Program-made: the position numbers and the translations under genes
Notes under the pieces: generated by a model
What the model was told of the DNA's origin: nothing
What the model saw: the letters and a program-made list of their open reading frames with translations, nothing else
Database searches by the model: none
From: Paramacrobiotus richtersi
Lineage: Eukaryota; Tardigrada; Eutardigrada; Parachela; Macrobiotidae
Length of the DNA: 21,421 bases
NCBI GenBank assembly: GCA_034698045.1
Contig: JAQGAU010001101.1
Span: forward strand, 1-21,421
Direction: 5' to 3'
Part shown: positions 8,137 to 19,654 of the stretch, piece by piece
Numbering within the stretch: the stretch's first letter is position 1
Layout: each line of letters opens with the position of its first letter

Positions 8137-8312
8137 TCAACAGTTATTAGTGTCGTTGGAGGACGCGCTCGGTTCGGCCGTCGCCGACAACTGCCCCCTT
8201 CCCTCCAAAGCCAACTTCATGCAGCATCTCCGACTGTCCCGGCATATCGCCCTTGCCGGCCGGCAGCATCCTGCCAAACACCGCAAAATCTGTACACCGC
8301 AATACCACAGTG
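8137..8312 (-). other. GC-rich exon-like island, strand uncertain
   Basis: This island stands out from AT-rich flanks. On the minus strand, after a TGCGGTGTACAG acceptor (exon start about 8292), one frame reads FAVFGRMLPAGKGDMPGQ then SEMLHEVGFGGKGAVVGDG and RTERVLQRH before a TAA. That frame has a marked G-first codon bias. On the plus strand, after GCTGGTCAACAG, LLVSLEDALGSAVADNCPL and then PSKANFMQHLRLSRH is also open. I favour the minus strand on base periodicity. In ADAMTS gene order a disintegrin-like exon would be expected upstream of the Cys-rich piece, but I do not see enough Cys or Trp positions to claim that. Product unknown. Confidence 0.3.
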
Positions 8313-8560
8313 AAAGAAATGGATTATTAAAAATCACGTGATATATAACTGCATGCTGAGAAAACTCTGATTAAACTTATATAATACCAGGATAGGAAAA
8401 CTGCAAATTTTAGCAAACAGGAGCAGTTAATTAACTATGCTTAATTATTCGAGATGCATAGGTAATTAGCTAGTCATTTAAATAATTTTTATCATATAAC
8501 ACGGGCGTATTAAAACAAGCAAAAATAAGGAATTAATATTGTCCAGCTTAGTAGCATAAT

Positions 8561-8635
8561 ATATTATGTTAAATGCATTTTATATTATATATATATATAT
8601 TTTATACTTTATATTATGCTAAATGCATTTTATAT
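8561..8635. repeat. direct repeat flanking an AT microsatellite
   Basis: The 25-mer at 8561-8585 (ATATTATGTTAAATGCATTT, continuing TATAT) recurs at 8611-8635 with one difference (GTT to GCT). A (TA)n run at 8581-8600 lies between. The left unit also overlaps a near-palindrome around GCATAATATATTATGT. Confidence 0.75.
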
Positions 8636-9699
8636 ACTGTATAATAAATTTGACAATTTTCCATAAACCAGTTGTTTCGTCGACCTAGACAGAATAAAGA
8701 TTTGCTTGATCAAAAATTGCAGCATCAGATTAAATATGTGATGTTGTCATTGAAAATTCACTGAGGAAATGGTACGATTAGTTATGAAAATTAGAAATAC
8801 ATATTAAAATAGTATTTAGCGCATTCTGTCTGCGAACCGTGATCTTTCCATAGGTCGGAGTTGTCGTTAAGGCTATTGAAAGGAAAAAATTGCAAAAAGT
8901 CGACATCTCAAGAAATATTGATTAAAAAAAGTATACATTCACCAAAAGTAAATTAGAATATTCGCTGTATTCAATACGAAATATATAAAGAAAAAGTTAC
9001 ACTAAATGAAATTTGAATAAATTCTACTTAATTTTGAAAATATAAATAATTAAGGAAATTTTTTTAGGTTAATTTGAACATAAGCAAAATGATAAAGTAA
9101 TTAAACAATACTTCGTAAATAATTTGTTTGATGCGAAATGAAGACAAGGGCAGCGAAACAATCTGTGAGAAAGAAATTGTTTTTTACACTTTAAAGTAAC
9201 AGAACAATTTGTCGAATATGAAAAATTGACGGCCGGAGCGTTGTTGTTGCACCAGTTGTAGGTGTGTCAGAACAACACGAGAAATATGGGCTATGATATT
9301 GTAAACGTTTCGCATTTAAAGTACTCTTTTATAAAATTCCGATGTCAAAATTAATTGTAAAAAATTTGCATACAAATTGAGCTCATAAAATTTATAAAAC
9401 AGTCAATCAGATTTTCGTTTTATCCCTGTTAAAATAAGGTACAAAATTTAAATAAGGTACTACAGTAATGTAATGTCAAACAATCACGTAAAATTAAAGT
9501 GAAGATAGTAATTTAACTTGAAAAAAATTTGAAAAACTTCACATACGGTAGAGTTAACATTAAAGATAATAAATTGTATAAATAATATGTTGATGATTTG
9601 AATTTACTTGTTCTTATGAGGATAACCTAGAAAAATGGAACTAATTAAGTCAAGAGCCGTTTATAAGTTCAAAGTAAAGCAATCTTAATTTAAATGAGC
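8636..9699. other. AT-rich stretch, nothing recognised
   Basis: About 1.06 kb of strongly AT-rich sequence. I see no exon, RNA gene or repeat that I can support. Confidence 0.5.
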
Positions 9700-9914
9700 A
9701 AGATGCTGGACAGTGGCCTCCTTCCAGCTCAGGTGTTGTTGAAATTTCACTGTCTTGGACGAAAGCTGATTGAATAAGAAAGTGCTGATTGTCGATGAAA
9801 ATGTTGCTATCCGGTTCATTTTGCAGTACAAGTGCAGTCGCCTTTGTAATCATCCGTAATATGGATAAGCGTAGTGTGGTGGCACATGCAGGTTGAATTT
9901 CCAGCTTCCTACTG
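9700..9914 (-). other. exon-like segment, faintly GAIN-domain-like
   Basis: An acceptor-like site (GTTCACCGGTTTCAG ending 9915) precedes an open minus-strand frame. It contains ITKATALVLQNEPDSNIFID, then NQHFLIQSAFVQDSEISTTP and ELEGGHCPASC. The order of an aliphatic A.LVL.N stretch, a short spacer and then N..FLI.. resembles the central GAIN region of adhesion GPCRs (for example the latrophilin stretch A.LLADN followed by KENVVLEV). This is pattern similarity by eye only. The frame is open for 93 codons. A second frame (SWKFNLHVPPHYAYPYYG) is also plausible at its start, so a frame change is possible. No donor could be fixed. The segment lies downstream of 10984-10690 on the same strand, consistent with one gene. 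Confidence 0.3.
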
Positions 9915-10689
9915 CTGAAACCGGTGAACAATTTTAATCACATCCATCCGTGAAAAATACTTGACCGATTAGATAGCGAAACTCCTTTTTTTGTAAACAC
10001 AATATCGATTTATATTCTTCTATAAATATCATGCATAATAATTATATGATAACGAATTCTGGGTTCTGGTGTACTAAAGGAATACCTTTTAGAAACTTGT
10101 AACTAAATTAACTGAAAATAAAGCAGAACATTAATTATAACTAATACAAAATAGGTAAAAATATATATTGAAATAAATGTTGTTAAATCATTAGTTAAAA
10201 TAAGCGATAAAACAGTTGATATTTTTCTGAATATGACAAACGACAGAACAACAAGTTATGTAATTGGTAGTATTAAACGAAGGGTCACTAGGAAAGTCTC
10301 TTGAATGGTAATGAAACAATCCAGCCACCGAAACATGCAGTAAAAATGATAAACAAATAAAAATAAATTGGATTGGAATTAATCACGGTATTTTTGTTAC
10401 CATACAAATAATAAACATCGAAGATCGAAGCCATTGAACTACCATACTGACTCAATCTATGCACAAATACGGGACAAAATAATACATTTCACAATTGCTT
10501 TGTTAGACATTGTTTACAGCATTCATAATTAATTTATTATCGTGATACATGTTACATGTATATTGTTTTTCAAATTCGTAATGATTTATCGAAAAAACTT
10601 TAAAACAAAATCGCAAAGAGAAATTAAAGAATCATGAAATAGTATGTCGACTTGTTTTGGCAGTATGTACGGTACACAATTATTGCTCT
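9915..10689. other. AT-rich stretch, possibly intronic
   Basis: No coding signal seen. If the exon-like islands on either side belong to one minus-strand gene, this would be the intron between them. Confidence 0.35.
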
Positions 10690-10984
10690 ATGTACAGTAG
10701 CAGCTGGAGCACACGGACCAACGTGGTAAATATTTGACAGAGGAGAGCAGATCTTGCGCCACCGCCGACGTGAAGACCATATCCCGTGAAATGCGGTCGA
10801 GGACACCCGATACGGTGGCAATGGAGATCAGACCTCCATCCGAATGGAATCAGCACCGCGCAATGCACATGCACGATAGACCCGCTGTGCAATGTTCTCT
10901 GTGGGGTTCATTTGCGACTGGTCTCATTCAGCGACTGACCATCGGAATCCCGAAACAGAGGCCGCGCTGTTCTTTGACTCTCCG
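10690..10984 (-). other. exon-like segment with strong acceptor, broken frame
   Basis: A strong minus-strand acceptor (CTGTTTTTTTCTTGTAAATAG, ending 10985; its last 20 bases are the clearest part) precedes a GC-rich island. The first frame reads NSAASVSGFRWSVAE, a TGA, DQSQMNPTENIAQRVY and RACALRGADSIRME. A one-base shift then leads to GLISIATVSGVLDRISRDM and VFTSAVAQDLLSSVKYLPR. Codon periodicity is strong in both parts. The second part resembles helical GAIN subdomain A of adhesion GPCRs, where I...L..IS precedes a variable acidic or Thr-rich loop and A...LL..V. FRWSVAEW could alternatively start a thrombospondin repeat, but matching cysteines are absent. The assignment is low; that it was once coding on the minus strand is more likely than not. 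Confidence 0.4.
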
Positions 10985-12550
10985 CTATTTACAAGAAAAA
11001 AACAGCAGCTACCATGGTACTACATGGCCGCAAAAACTACATACGCCCCCATATGAATGATTACCAATTACTGTACTGGAAATTTTTCCGTGAAAAAGTT
11101 CACAGGAGCACTGATTAGACGAGAGCAGCTAAGTGACAGACAGTTCCAGCAGAATTACCAGGTTTCTTCGTGTTAAAGCCACTATTTTACGACATCCTTG
11201 TTGAATATAGTATTAAGGGCGTCTTCGTTTCTTTACCAGGGTGTCAGTATTGAACTGCAGATGGAAACGCGTTGTGTATAATGGGAAATTTTAATAGTGG
11301 CTAGTGCTTTTGTAACACGTCTGGTGTCGAAAAATACGTGGACTGCTCGAAAAAATTTAAGATTGTACGTATTAAGACGCCAGGTAACTTGATACGTCAA
11401 GCCTGTGCAACCGGGCTTATGCCGAATAAATACTCAAGCCTGTGCTGATTAATACACTATGTCTAAAATTAATAGTTATTAACACCAAGAAAGCAAATTT
11501 GAAAATTCGTTGCCATAAAGCTCTGCGCAAACAATGTGGAATAGGTACCAGAAAACTTGCGCGAACATTTTCCAGATTCTTGGCTCCATTGGTTGGAAAA
11601 GCTCATTAAAACGCTGGCTTGACTTACCGGAAACTCAGGATCAACCTTTAGTGCAGTCCACGGATAGTCGGGATAGGCGCAACAATTCGCGAGGTCAGAA
11701 GTGGTTTATTCTGTACACAACTTCCATATTTTGATCACCGTCCCGTTGCGAATGTCCGTACCTTGCCGAAAAAGCCTCTTCAGCCACTCAGCTGTAGGCA
11801 TAAGCATTTGGAAATGTAGTTATATGTGTTCAAAACATATACTGCTGTTTGGATTTTTTTCCTGGGGAATTGTACAACTGCAAAGCTACAGTTCTAACTG
11901 GTCATAGAACTACCAGCTATTCGTTCAACAACTACCGCGTTGGTACAGATATATTATTGTTACACTGTATAAAACCCTACGCCGCGGTCATTTTTCCTCG
12001 GTGGAAAATATTAAGTGGAGTCCCAATGAACTGCATGTAAGCATTTTATCTCGATTTACCTTATTGTTGTGGCATTCTTTTCTTATGTTTCTTTTGCCCC
12101 CCGATGAAGTTGGAATGAGTTTTTTTCACAGATTTTTATCGTGTTCTGCGGATAAAAGTAGCAAGATTTAGGATAATTTTAGGCGTACGCCCAAATCTTC
12201 TATGCCTACGATAGAGGATGCCTATGCGAACTTGCAGCAAGGTGTTTGCCCCGCAATTAGCGTAATTTTTTTTAATAAAAAATTGCTCGTTGAGCATGGT
12301 TTTTCAGGCTTGGGTTGGGAATCTGGGCGATTTGAATCATCAGTTTTTCATGCATGACGGTACTTATTTCTTAAATTGCGCCACTCTGAACTGAAAGGTA
12401 CAGATTAGGTCCGTTACCATGTTTTAGTTTATTATGAGCGAGCAGATTTGCAGATTACGGTATAAGAATGTGATGCGATCAGAAGATTGCACTTGTATAA
12501 AAACGAACGTTGCGTTTAAGAAAAATGGCTCGCTGTTTTGCAAGTTTCAG
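10985..12550. other. stretch without a supported gene
   Basis: ORFs of 60-70 codons at 11534-12040 on the plus strand have no recognisable motif and ordinary base composition. I see no RNA gene or repeat. Confidence 0.35.
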
Positions 12551-12720
12551 TGAATGCGATCAAGCACACGGGCGCTGGCATAAGTACGGCGGCGGACAAT
12601 AAGACATTCCCAGCTCGATTACCTGGTCCCAGCGGATTGTGGACGCGCCTACAGACCGTGCAGGCCTGCGCCAATCCTGACATTTCTCTGACATTACCAA
12701 GGCGGAGCCTGCTTATGAAT
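12551..12720 (+). other. GC-rich exon-like island, strand uncertain
   Basis: On the plus strand an acceptor-like TTTTGCAAGTTTCAG (ending 12550) leads to an open frame: NAIKHTGAGISTAADNKTF, then PARLPGPSGLWTRLQTVQ and ACANPDISLTLPRR. On the minus strand MSGLAQACTVCRRVHNPLGP ends before a GTAATC donor (GGGACCAG|GTAATC). That faintly recalls the GLA..GT.C region of the ADAMTS catalytic domain, and would be in the right order, but lacks enough residues to claim. The island's GC content contrasts with its flanks. I list it as possible coding sequence of unknown product. Confidence 0.28.
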
Positions 12721-13449
12721 GGATCAGTACAGAATGCACAGTACATAATTTTCTGCAACAACAGCTGTCGGTAATTTATCGCCATCTGTATGTTTTCCTT
12801 TAACTGTATACACAACTACAAATTTTAACAGCAGCAAACTTTTGAATGCTCACGTGTTCTATAGTAGAATAAGAAATATTTGGTAAATCGATTTGGAATC
12901 GTCGAGCAAGGGCAGGTTATGTCCATGTGGAATCTGGGGCACTTTTGCTGCATCTATTTTCACGCCGTTTAAATTCGGTGATCAAAATAACAAAAGCATC
13001 GGTTCAGATTGGCAAGTTTTTATCGATGGTAACTTACCACCCTGTTATTCTTTTTTAATAATACACTCCTCTGCCTATTCAAGTTATACAGAATTTTTCC
13101 AGAAATTGAATTAAACAAAGACAATCGTAGTGCAAGGGCAGTTAAGCACGTAATCGAGAGATGTACGCCACAACTAAAGCATGGTATATCTTACTTTGGC
13201 ACAACTAACTTTTAAAAATATTTTTTTCTTTGCATTTCTAATATATTACACATCAAACGAAGGCACGCTGTAGCCTATGGTTAATGAAGCAGGCTGTTTC
13301 GCTGCGGTCGCCGCTGTCACGTAAAATTTCGGTGACTATTACAGCTCACGCTTCCGTTTTAGTACGGCCGGCCGGGCCGTTGCAGCAAACAACAAGACCG
13401 TAAAAAATGGGGGAAGTTTTGACAGATATCTGGGTCATAATTTCGGTGC
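12721..13449. other. stretch without a supported gene
   Basis: A plus-strand ORF at 12893-13114 (SSKGRLCPCGIWG...) has no recognised motif. Nothing else could be supported. Confidence 0.35.
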
Positions 13450-13656
13450 ACAGAATGAGGATTTCAATTGGTTTTTCGCTCGACAAGCTCCAATTAAAAA
13501 CTCATGACAGCCCGACCAAGCGTGACCGAATATATCCTTCGCAACTCCGCGGAGGGCACGGCGCCGTGACGACTGGAGGCGAGTTACGGATTCCGGTGCT
13601 TGTTAACTCCGAGCATCACAGTTTCCATCAGGCGACGGCAAATATCATTACACTAG
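13450..13656 (+). other. exon-like segment with consensus donor, unknown product
   Basis: The plus frame reads KTHDSPTKRDRIYPSQLRGG, then HGAVTTGGELRIPVLVNSEH and HSFHQATANIITL, ending at a consensus donor CACTAG|GTAAGT (exon end 13656). An acceptor-like CGGTGCACAG lies at about 13440-13449. The frame is open throughout, and codons show purine-N-pyrimidine bias, so it may be an intact exon. It would exit in phase 1. I recognise no family. It is on the opposite strand from the ADAMTS exons, so it would belong to a different gene, perhaps with 12551-12720. Confidence 0.35.
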
Positions 13657-15524
13657 GTAAGTGCACTCGTTGTTGGCGGGCGCTGAATGACCGAAGCCGC
13701 TTTGTTATGATCAGAAAACACAGTTTTATTTGCCGATATTTGGGTGTTCTTTGTGCTGCTTATATATTTTTTTTACCTTTTACATTTCCATGATTTGAAA
13801 AGTTTTTGTGCTGTATAATACAGAGAATTTCCGTAAGAGCAGTGTTAGTGGTTTTCAGGTTCTTATTTGGGTTTACGAAAGCAGCTGCTGTAAAATTAAC
13901 GCATTAACGGTACGGTAGTACAGTCTGTACTTGTTCGCGTTGATAAAAAAATACTATTCTGTGTTGCTTTCTGTAATATCTGGGGTTGTCTTTTTTGGCC
14001 GTGGTTTTGCCTGAACTATGAAAATGGTTTCTGTTCATGGCATTTATTATCTTCATTTAGTTTCCGTTTATTCATCTTTTAATTATAATTATTTCCTACA
14101 ACTAAGTAATTAGCTGTAGGAGTAGTATATTCCGCCGATTACTGCGCAGCCTCAAGCGGTGCGAATGGTATTGCAGAGTAATAACACTTTTAACATCAGT
14201 TTTGTGCTTTGCTGCTTACTGATTCATGTCAGTTGTGACATGATTTTTTTCAATACAGCTGTATTTTATAATTGTGATAATAAAAAGTTGACTGTTAGTG
14301 TTGTAGGTCCGACGCCTTCAGTACGTAATACGAGCAGATTACATCAGGAAAACTGTGCTCAAATGAACGCCATCCATGATCCATCACATCCAGAACCGAG
14401 CCAGAACGGAGAGCTATTCGGTTTTGATCCGAAAGTCTTTATTTCCCGCATAGATTTCATGTGTGAAATTTCGGTTAGAACACAGAATATTAATGACTGC
14501 TTTTCCGCACAGTAATGAACTGTTGCGTACGTAAATTTACACAATACCGTGATCAAATTAATCAAATTTAAAAAAAACTACAAACCATGCTTCACTGCGA
14601 CTAATATTTTAGATAATTTATTTAAGGACAAAATTGTTTAAGGCTAAGAAAAGGATGCAAACCAGTAAAGTGGTTACTTATCGCATTTTAATTATGTACG
14701 TACCGTTACTATATTCCACCTTGCGCACTACCATACGCTAATCACATACCACAATATCGGTTCGGAAACATATACCGGTATGGCTTGACAAGAAAAAAGC
14801 TTGCAAGTCACAAAGAATATGATCGAATAATAATAAAAAAATAGTAAAGTAAACGAATAAAAATCATAGTAATTGTAGCAACTATCTTCAAAATCCAGGA
14901 ATACATGTAGCTTCGTACAAGGTGCAAAACATGGAACAACAACGGAATAATATTTATTAACAACAACTGTAACAAAAATAATTCAACAGTCCATTCACTC
15001 TACAGTGTACTCGTATACGATACGCAGAAAACCAACAAGACTACCGCTTTCAACGAATACTGTAGCTGTCACTACTCTACGCTTTTCGTAGTCGTTTTTT
15101 TTATCTATAATAATGATAATTTTATTTTCCCATCAATTTTTCTTCGTCTCGATACCTTCCCAAAAACTAAAACAGAAAAAGGCTCCAATACGTATATATT
15201 TCGAATGAAATTATCTGTACACAAACCACTGCAGAAGTTTGCATGGTCATCAATCAGTTCAAATTCACAGCTGTCTTTCAGAAATCAGCTCAAATTCACA
15301 GATGCTGACAATGCGCAACGCTAGTGCTGTTACCAGTACTTTTGGGTGAACGAAACCTCACCAAATTCTTATACAATGTGAGGGCGGTCGCCACTGTGTA
15401 CACGAGCGTGTCGATAAATTAAGCGCATAAACAGAAAGCAGATGAATGAATAAGCGGAGAGCGGATAAATGAGTGAGCGGAAAAAGATAGATACAGCGGC
15501 AAAATCTCGCGTGCATTTATAAGA
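13657..15524. other. AT-rich stretch without a supported gene
   Basis: The longest ORF (14159-14515, plus, 118 codons) starts with a hydrophobic run (ISFVLCCLLIHVSC) that could pass for a signal peptide, but the rest has no recognised motif and AT-driven codons. I do not call it a gene. Near 15443-15482 a short repeat of AATGARTRAGCGGA occurs twice. Confidence 0.4.
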
Positions 15525-15529
15525 TGCAC
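15511..15529. repeat. small inverted repeat
   Basis: GTGCAT and ATGCAC flank a 7-base loop (TTATAAG). It lies directly upstream of the tRNA-like head that follows. Confidence 0.5.
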
Positions 15530-15738
15530 AGCTGGCATGGTGGTTGTCTGTTCGCGCTGAGACTCAGATGGTCGCGGGTTCGATTCCCGTGACAGCGGTT
15601 TTTGCGAGTGATAAAGTGAGGCCGATGGCCATATTAAATTTCCCGACATCTGGTCGCCTTTCGTTTCAACAACAACCGTTCTTGTATGTGTGCGGGATAT
15701 GGCATGAATCTTTTCGACAGTGAAAGTCCCACGCATCA
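15525..15738 (+). mobile_element. tRNA-derived SINE-like element
   Basis: An RNA polymerase III B box, GGTTCGATTCC, matches consensus exactly at 15577-15587, and TGGCATGGTGG at 15533-15543 fits the A box (TRGYNNARNNG). The spacing of about 44 bases between box starts is typical of tRNA genes. The T-arm (GCGGG TTCGATT CCCGT, 15574-15590) folds. The acceptor strands GCACAGC and GACAGCG do not pair, so this is not a working tRNA gene. An unrelated body follows (AGTGATAAAGTGAGGCCGAT and on). The minus strand reads SRESNPRPSE, a signature often produced by translating tRNA-derived SINEs. The 3' end is undefined; no poly-A or target duplication was found. Confidence 0.6.
15533..15587 (+). promoter_or_regulatory. 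internal Pol III promoter (A and B boxes)
   Basis: The A box is at 15533-15543 and the exact-consensus B box at 15577-15587. They identify the tRNA-derived head of the surrounding SINE-like element. Confidence 0.6.
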
Positions 15739-17289
15739 TTCTTACAGTTCGAGTTGTGAAATATGTATCTTAATTTTTATTCACTTGCGGACACTTTTGT
15801 GTATGGCATAGGAATTCAAAACGCAGTGCAACTACCAAAAAATTTCAACGTGTAAAACTGATCAGCTGGACGTATACGTACAGTACCATACATGCATGTG
15901 CTGATGTGCAACATATATGGAATATTTATTTTTGAAGTGAATATACATTTTTGATTCTTAGGAAGTTTGTAAGAATTAGGAAGTTGGTAAATAAGCGTGT
16001 AACATATCGAAACTGAAACGGCGACATCGGTTATTTCAAATGGAACGTTATTATTTGTCACGGACTTGCACAAACATATACGTAACTATCTACTAAAGTT
16101 TTGCTGCTAACATATGGTAAGAATAAATGAACACTCGCACCACTAATACGTTTGATTCCATCCCGAACACATTAGTTTTGGTTCTGTCACAAATCTCATA
16201 GCCTAAATTCCCACGCTTGCTTTTTTTCTGAAAGTTTTGTATCGGACCCTTGGGGATGATCATGTGTATTACTTGACTTAAAGTGTGCATCTCCTATCTG
16301 GTACAATTCATGCGATCGGTCAACCATGCAGACAAAAAAAGCCTTCTGGAAATGTTTCCTGTGTGACCTTTGTGGAATCTTAGCTGGTTTGCAAGAGTAG
16401 CTTCAGTTATCCCACGCTTTCTCTTGCCGGTTCTTCTTTTTCCGGATTATCTTCTGGTTATGGCTTCATGATTTCCGATTTTGCATGCATATAAATATTC
16501 CTGTTACCTTGTCACGGCTGACAAGATGAACGACAACTAAACAAGAATCTGTTTACAGCAATTATTTATGTTCGAATACCAGATCTGGTTTCCTGAGCCA
16601 AACGTCCGGATCTTTCGGGTTGGAGTATGTTGCAGTCAGCGTCAAATTAAGGCAAAATCACTCCGATATACAGAATAGGTATTTTGCTCTTACTTTTATG
16701 AACGAAAGTTCCGTGACCCGTATCGTGGCCTTTCTTGTCGCATATGTATTTGCGCAGGATTAAAAGCAGCGATGTGATTCCCTTATAACCATTCACGTAC
16801 CATCGAAAACATCTGTCAGCGCCAGCCGAAAGACCGGTTACAGCTAAGCGGAAATGTGGTGCCTGCCTTTGAGAGCGCTATAATAATAGCTGAAGCTATT
16901 TCTGTTTGGTCACTGCGAGTTACGGGCTCGTATAAGGTGATTACCCGGATAATCGCTATAGGGGCAATACAGTGTCATGGGTAAGTTGTGAGCAGCGCGC
17001 AGAGAGATATCGGTTTAACAACGACAGTGCTTATAATATAACCTTTAGGCACTGTCGTCGTACGCGTATAACAAATCCGAGTGGGGGATTATAGTAAAAC
17101 AAATACGAGCACTTCCTGGCTGCTTCTGGTTTCTGAAAGTACAAATTAACAAGTGAACAAACGGTTGGCGGATAAAAGCCACAAAACTGTTGAAAACTGC
17201 ACCAACACGTCCAGTTTTGAGAATCGCCATCATGTGACCATACAAACAGTGCTTTGGTGGATACGCGCTATTTACTAGCGTCGTAAGGT
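15739..17289. other. stretch without a supported gene
   Basis: I see only short ORFs with no motifs. The region 16780-17010 is somewhat GC-richer but has no frame or repeat that I can support. A minus ORF (17437-17045, 130 codons) covers part of this stretch and overlaps the exon-like segment at 17290-17400 in another frame; it has no recognised motif. Confidence 0.35.
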
Positions 17290-17400
17290 CACATCTTTTC
17301 CATGCTGGTGTTGGCGTCGAAAAGTTCGTGGCTGATGGCAGAACGAAACAAACTTGGCGCTCTGCCCTTGAACTTTGCAGAGATGTACCGTTTCCACTTC
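17290..17400 (-). other. exon-like segment, unknown product
   Basis: After an acceptor-like CCGATCAGTTTTCCAG (ending 17401) the minus strand reads KWKRYISAKFKGRAPSLFR and SAISHELFDANTSMEKM before a TGA. Codon periodicity is good. A second frame through the same segment stays open for 130 codons to 17045, so the reading is not settled. Product unknown; it could also be a decayed repeat-element ORF. Confidence 0.25.
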
Positions 17401-18973
17401 CTGGAAAACTGATCGGATAAATTCTTAAAACTCGCAATAAATGTTAATAAGTAACAAAATTAACAACCTCACCGCGCCATCCCAAGTTTCAACTGGTGCT
17501 CTAGTCACCATTTTAAATATACGCATTTGATTTCCTGGTTGTTTTTCCCCGTTTTTGCTTACATGAAACTTAAGTTTTCCTGTTATATGGCGGAGGCTTC
17601 GGAGAACGTCAAAACTTTTAAATTTTCTACAATATTTGTTAACTGTTATATTCACGTCATCAAACAAATTATTAAGGTAGCTGCATCATTGAACTGATTG
17701 TCTTTTGTAAACCCACAAGCCTTCCGATTTCAGAAACTTGACGTTCATAGCGTGACTCAAATCAAAACGTACAGATAATGCGGTTTTCTGATTTTAGTTC
17801 AAGTCGATCTGTGTTCCATATTGCATATATAATCATTGCATACTTTCTACGATGAAATCAGTTCGCGTTTCTCTATTTTATCCAGAACAAAGAGAGAGAG
17901 CGCGATTCTATTTTGTATGCGTTCCGTATGGGAATGATATTTCTCAATCGAACTCAGGACTGTTATTGCGGCGGAAATTGTGGAACAACCGATCCAGTAT
18001 AACTCGTAGTCTCGTGTGTGAGTCGCAGTATAAGCTTTTTGCCCAGTCATGAGCCGTCTCATGCTCATTCTGCTCCGGATGACAAGCTGATAAAACCCCC
18101 ATAAGTTATATAGCACAGACATCCATTTTGAGCGGCGGGTGTCAGGAAATTTTCTGCTATCGAACGGTTAACTTTCGCCTCGGATGCCGCATTACTACAA
18201 AAAGCCAGTGATAAAGGCCAGCTTCAGCTGCGCCGTGGTTAGATCCCTAGGTAAAACTAGTATTCGCTATATAAGTTACGCGGCTAGGACGTATATAGGA
18301 GTAGTTCTTGAATAACGGCACGATTATTCATATGGACTTGGAACATTTACTGATTTTTGTGATGGCAGTAAAATTGTAAAATTTCAAACTATACCTGGTT
18401 ATAGCGGCGACCTAATATCAGACTTCAAGCTTTCCTCCAGTTGGTAGAGCCATGCACAGAAGAAAGCCCATGGTAAAGGTCATGTGCTAATAACTTTCAG
18501 AGGCCTGGTTCTTCGTAGCGCCGTACTTCCTTCGCTTCGATCATTCGGTATCCGACAACAGGGAATGCACTTAGCTAAGTGCTGCAGCAGTGTCGCATCT
18601 GCTTTATGTGACTCTATGCATACATTCAGTCGAGTCGCGATGGGAAGATCGTTAGTCTGATTCCCAGCACGGTGGGGTCGTCACCTGTTCATGACCAGCC
18701 CATGCATGCCACATAATTATATGGTAATAATTATTAACCTGTGGTAGGGTGTGCTGTTTTTGTCAGTTTTTTCAGGGTGGTTGTTAGTTGTGTACGCGAT
18801 CAATTAATTTACGATTACTTAATAAACTCGACATACGTGCAAAAAAAATTATTTACCAATACATTGGTGTCCGTTTGTTACCTTACAACATCACATTTTT
18901 TTGTTATTTTGATGGACTGAAGAATCGGTTTATAAGACTACTAGAAGAAAAATCTATGTAACCGGAATCCATC
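17401..18973. other. stretch without a supported gene
   Basis: No recognised exon. The patch 18500-18710 is GC-richer; it contains GTTAGTCTGATTCCCAGC, which is weakly B-box-like but has no A box partner, so I do not call a SINE there. Confidence 0.35.
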
Positions 18974-19313
18974 TTAACAGTAAATTATTCCAGATTTAAC
19001 GGCCGCCTTCCAGATGGTGATCACCCCCGCGAGGGACGCTCCTACTGCAAAATCCGTCTTGGCCTTGCCGTCGCGCTCACGCGGGACGGAAGGCTTTGAT
19101 GGTGGGCCTGATGCCAGCGATGGGGATTTTGTGCTGGTGGCGTGCGGATATTGTACGGTGTAAATTCCGGAAACGATTTTTTTCCCATGTATGATCGTAT
19201 CTGCGCGCTCTGTTGACTCTACTGCCTTGATCATCGGCCGCGTGAACCCTGAAGCTGAAGATCTTTTTGCAATCATGTAGCGCGTCAGGACATAACGGCC
19301 ACCGGCCACAATG
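18974..19313 (-). other. exon-like open frame, unknown product
   Basis: A minus-strand frame of 111 codons is open to a TAA at the left end. It includes AGGRYVLTRYMIAKRSSASG, then FTRPMIKAVESTERADTIIH, GKKIVSGIYTVQYPHATSTK, SPSLASGPPSKPSVPRERDG and KAKTDFAVGASLAGVITIWK. An acceptor-like TTTTCGCATTATGTCAG lies just before it (exon start 19313). Purine-first codons dominate and GC content is well above the flanks. Possible donors include GCA|GTAGGA inside the frame. I recognise no family. The minus-strand orientation agrees with several other islands, so it may be an upstream exon of the same gene or pseudogene. Confidence 0.4.
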
Positions 19314-19654
19314 CTGACATAATGCGAAAATTACGTGGTGAAACGTGCCCATAGAAACTTGCGGACGCCTCGTCCGTCCGTGTTCGGATGAACAACACGA
19401 CGCGAGTAACGTTACATATGAAAAATGTCTTTGATTAACATAGTATTCTATTATAAACCAGCCTCAATTGCAGTTTGACCATCTATATACAAAACAAATT
19501 GGTTCCTCACTGCGAAGTGAAAAAGTAAATAATATTATAATGCTAGCTTTTAAACCAAGATTTCACGCTACATAAGATCTAGAATGAATAGCAGAATACA
19601 ATCGAAGACACATGCAGAATTAAGCTTAATTAATGCAATTAACACACCATAGTA
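19314..19654. other. AT-rich stretch, nothing recognised
   Basis: No exon or repeat could be supported here. Confidence 0.45.

Noticed and set aside
9870-9890. Sixth copy of the CACTACGA motif (minus, CCACCACACTACGC)
   Set aside because: It differs at the last base and in the middle and lies within a possible coding frame; not close enough to count.
14159-14515. 118-codon plus-strand ORF with a hydrophobic start
   Set aside because: No motif, AT-driven codons and no splice or promoter support; ORFs of this length arise by chance in six frames over 21 kb.
15540-15600. True tRNA gene
   Set aside because: A and B boxes and the T-arm are present, but the acceptor strands do not pair and the anticodon arm is not convincing, so a tRNA-derived SINE head fits better.
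18640-18690. Third SINE head (B-box-like GTTAGTCTGATTCCC)
   Set aside because: The match to the B box is poor and no A box lies at the right distance.
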